Made by a program: the position numbers and the translations under genes. Positions 13,570-13,795 of a DNA stretch of 13,795 bases are shown in pieces. Origin of the DNA: Candidatus Bathyarchaeota archaeon (GTDB taxonomy: Archaea > Thermoproteota > Bathyarchaeia > 40CM-2-53-6 > RBG-13-38-9); the NCBI GenBank assembly GCA_026015225.1, contig JAOZGV010000118.1:1-13795 (forward strand). Reading direction: 5' to 3'. Numbering within the stretch: the stretch's first letter is position 1; every line of letters starts with the position of its first letter. The notes beneath the pieces were generated by a model that had not been told where the DNA came from, made no database searches, and saw nothing but the letters and a program-made list of their open reading frames with translations.

Positions 13570-13795
13570 ATGCCATTTATTGGACCTTGGGAAATTGCAT
13601 TAATTTTAGCTATTGTATTGATTATTTTTGGCCCTAAAAAGTTGCCACAACTTGCAAAGTCTATAGGCGATGCAATCAAACAATACCGTGAAGCTTCAGA
13701 AGGAAAGACTCCTTCACCCACAGTTTCAACTCCTACACCCAGCAAAACTAATGAAGCAAATGTATTAATCCAGACTGCTAAAAATCTTGGGATAA
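13570..13795 (+). CDS. tatA: Twin-arginine translocase subunit TatA (truncated by window end)
   Basis: Seventy-five codons are visible from the ATG at 13570, open to the right edge. Residues 1-20 form the short membrane helix (IGPWEIALILAIVLIIF), followed by the invariant FGPKKLP hinge (20-26) and an amphipathic helix (QLAKSIGDAIKQYREA). After a Pro/Thr/Ser-rich linker (47-60) the sequence resumes with VLIQTAKNLGI, which looks like a second small conserved segment. TatA forms the pore for folded proteins carrying twin-arginine signals, working with TatC in the cytoplasmic membrane. A further tat gene may lie downstream, outside the window. The call is secure because the hinge and helix are diagnostic. 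Confidence 0.93.
   Translation, partial: MPFIGPWEIALILAIVLIIFGPKKLPQLAKSIGDAIKQYREASEGKTPSPTVSTPTPSKTNEANVLIQTAKNLGI

Overview
The window looks like chromosome of a mesophilic-looking, AT-rich archaeon. The archaeal marks are a bifunctional fructose-1,6-bisphosphate aldolase/phosphatase, a short (227 aa) archaeal-type triosephosphate isomerase, a tungsten aldehyde:ferredoxin oxidoreductase (AOR) with its own MoaD-like and ferredoxin genes, TATA-box promoters, T-tract terminators and frequent TTG starts. A Thermoproteota lineage such as Bathyarchaeia fits best, but this is judged from gene content and was not tested by phylogeny. There is no tRNA, rRNA, CRISPR array, insertion sequence or phage gene, and no gene-free stretch longer than 300 bases. 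The longest gap is 2401-2599.

Layout. (1) 1-2400, minus strand: LemA followed by a DUF2207 membrane protein that runs to, or within one base of, the left edge. (2) 2600-3001, plus strand: a lone OsmC-family gene with higher GC than its flanks and a GCGCGCGCT motif on each side. (3) 3090-4770, minus strand: a PPC/DUF296 protein and a PMT-family (GT39-like) membrane glycosyltransferase. (4) 4905-9036, minus strand: a compact five-gene operon reading ferredoxin-fusion protein, CGHHC-motif protein of unknown function, four-cluster Fe-S protein, MoaD-like protein, AOR. (5) 9174-10580, plus strand: glycerate kinase, divergent from the AOR operon. (6) 10646-11761, minus strand: FBP aldolase/phosphatase, convergent with the kinase and divergent from the next block. 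(7) 11918-13795, plus strand: triosephosphate isomerase, DUF89 protein, and a TatA gene cut by the right edge.

How the genes may work together. AOR oxidises aldehydes to acids and passes electrons to ferredoxin. The four-cluster Fe-S protein and the ferredoxin-fusion protein are plausible electron carriers, and the MoaD-like protein is plausible for the dithiolene sulfur of the tungstopterin. Glycerate kinase next door turns glycerate into 2-phosphoglycerate, while triosephosphate isomerase and FBP aldolase/phosphatase carry triose phosphates up to fructose 6-phosphate. An attractive reading is that this AOR oxidises glyceraldehyde to glycerate, as in a non-phosphorylating Entner-Doudoroff route, with carbon then entering gluconeogenesis. 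That link is inference from gene order only.

The least explained part, and the best candidate for something undescribed, is the pair of unknown proteins at the head of the AOR operon (8302-9036 and 7665-8288). Both are rich in conserved-looking cysteines and are tightly coupled in translation to each other.
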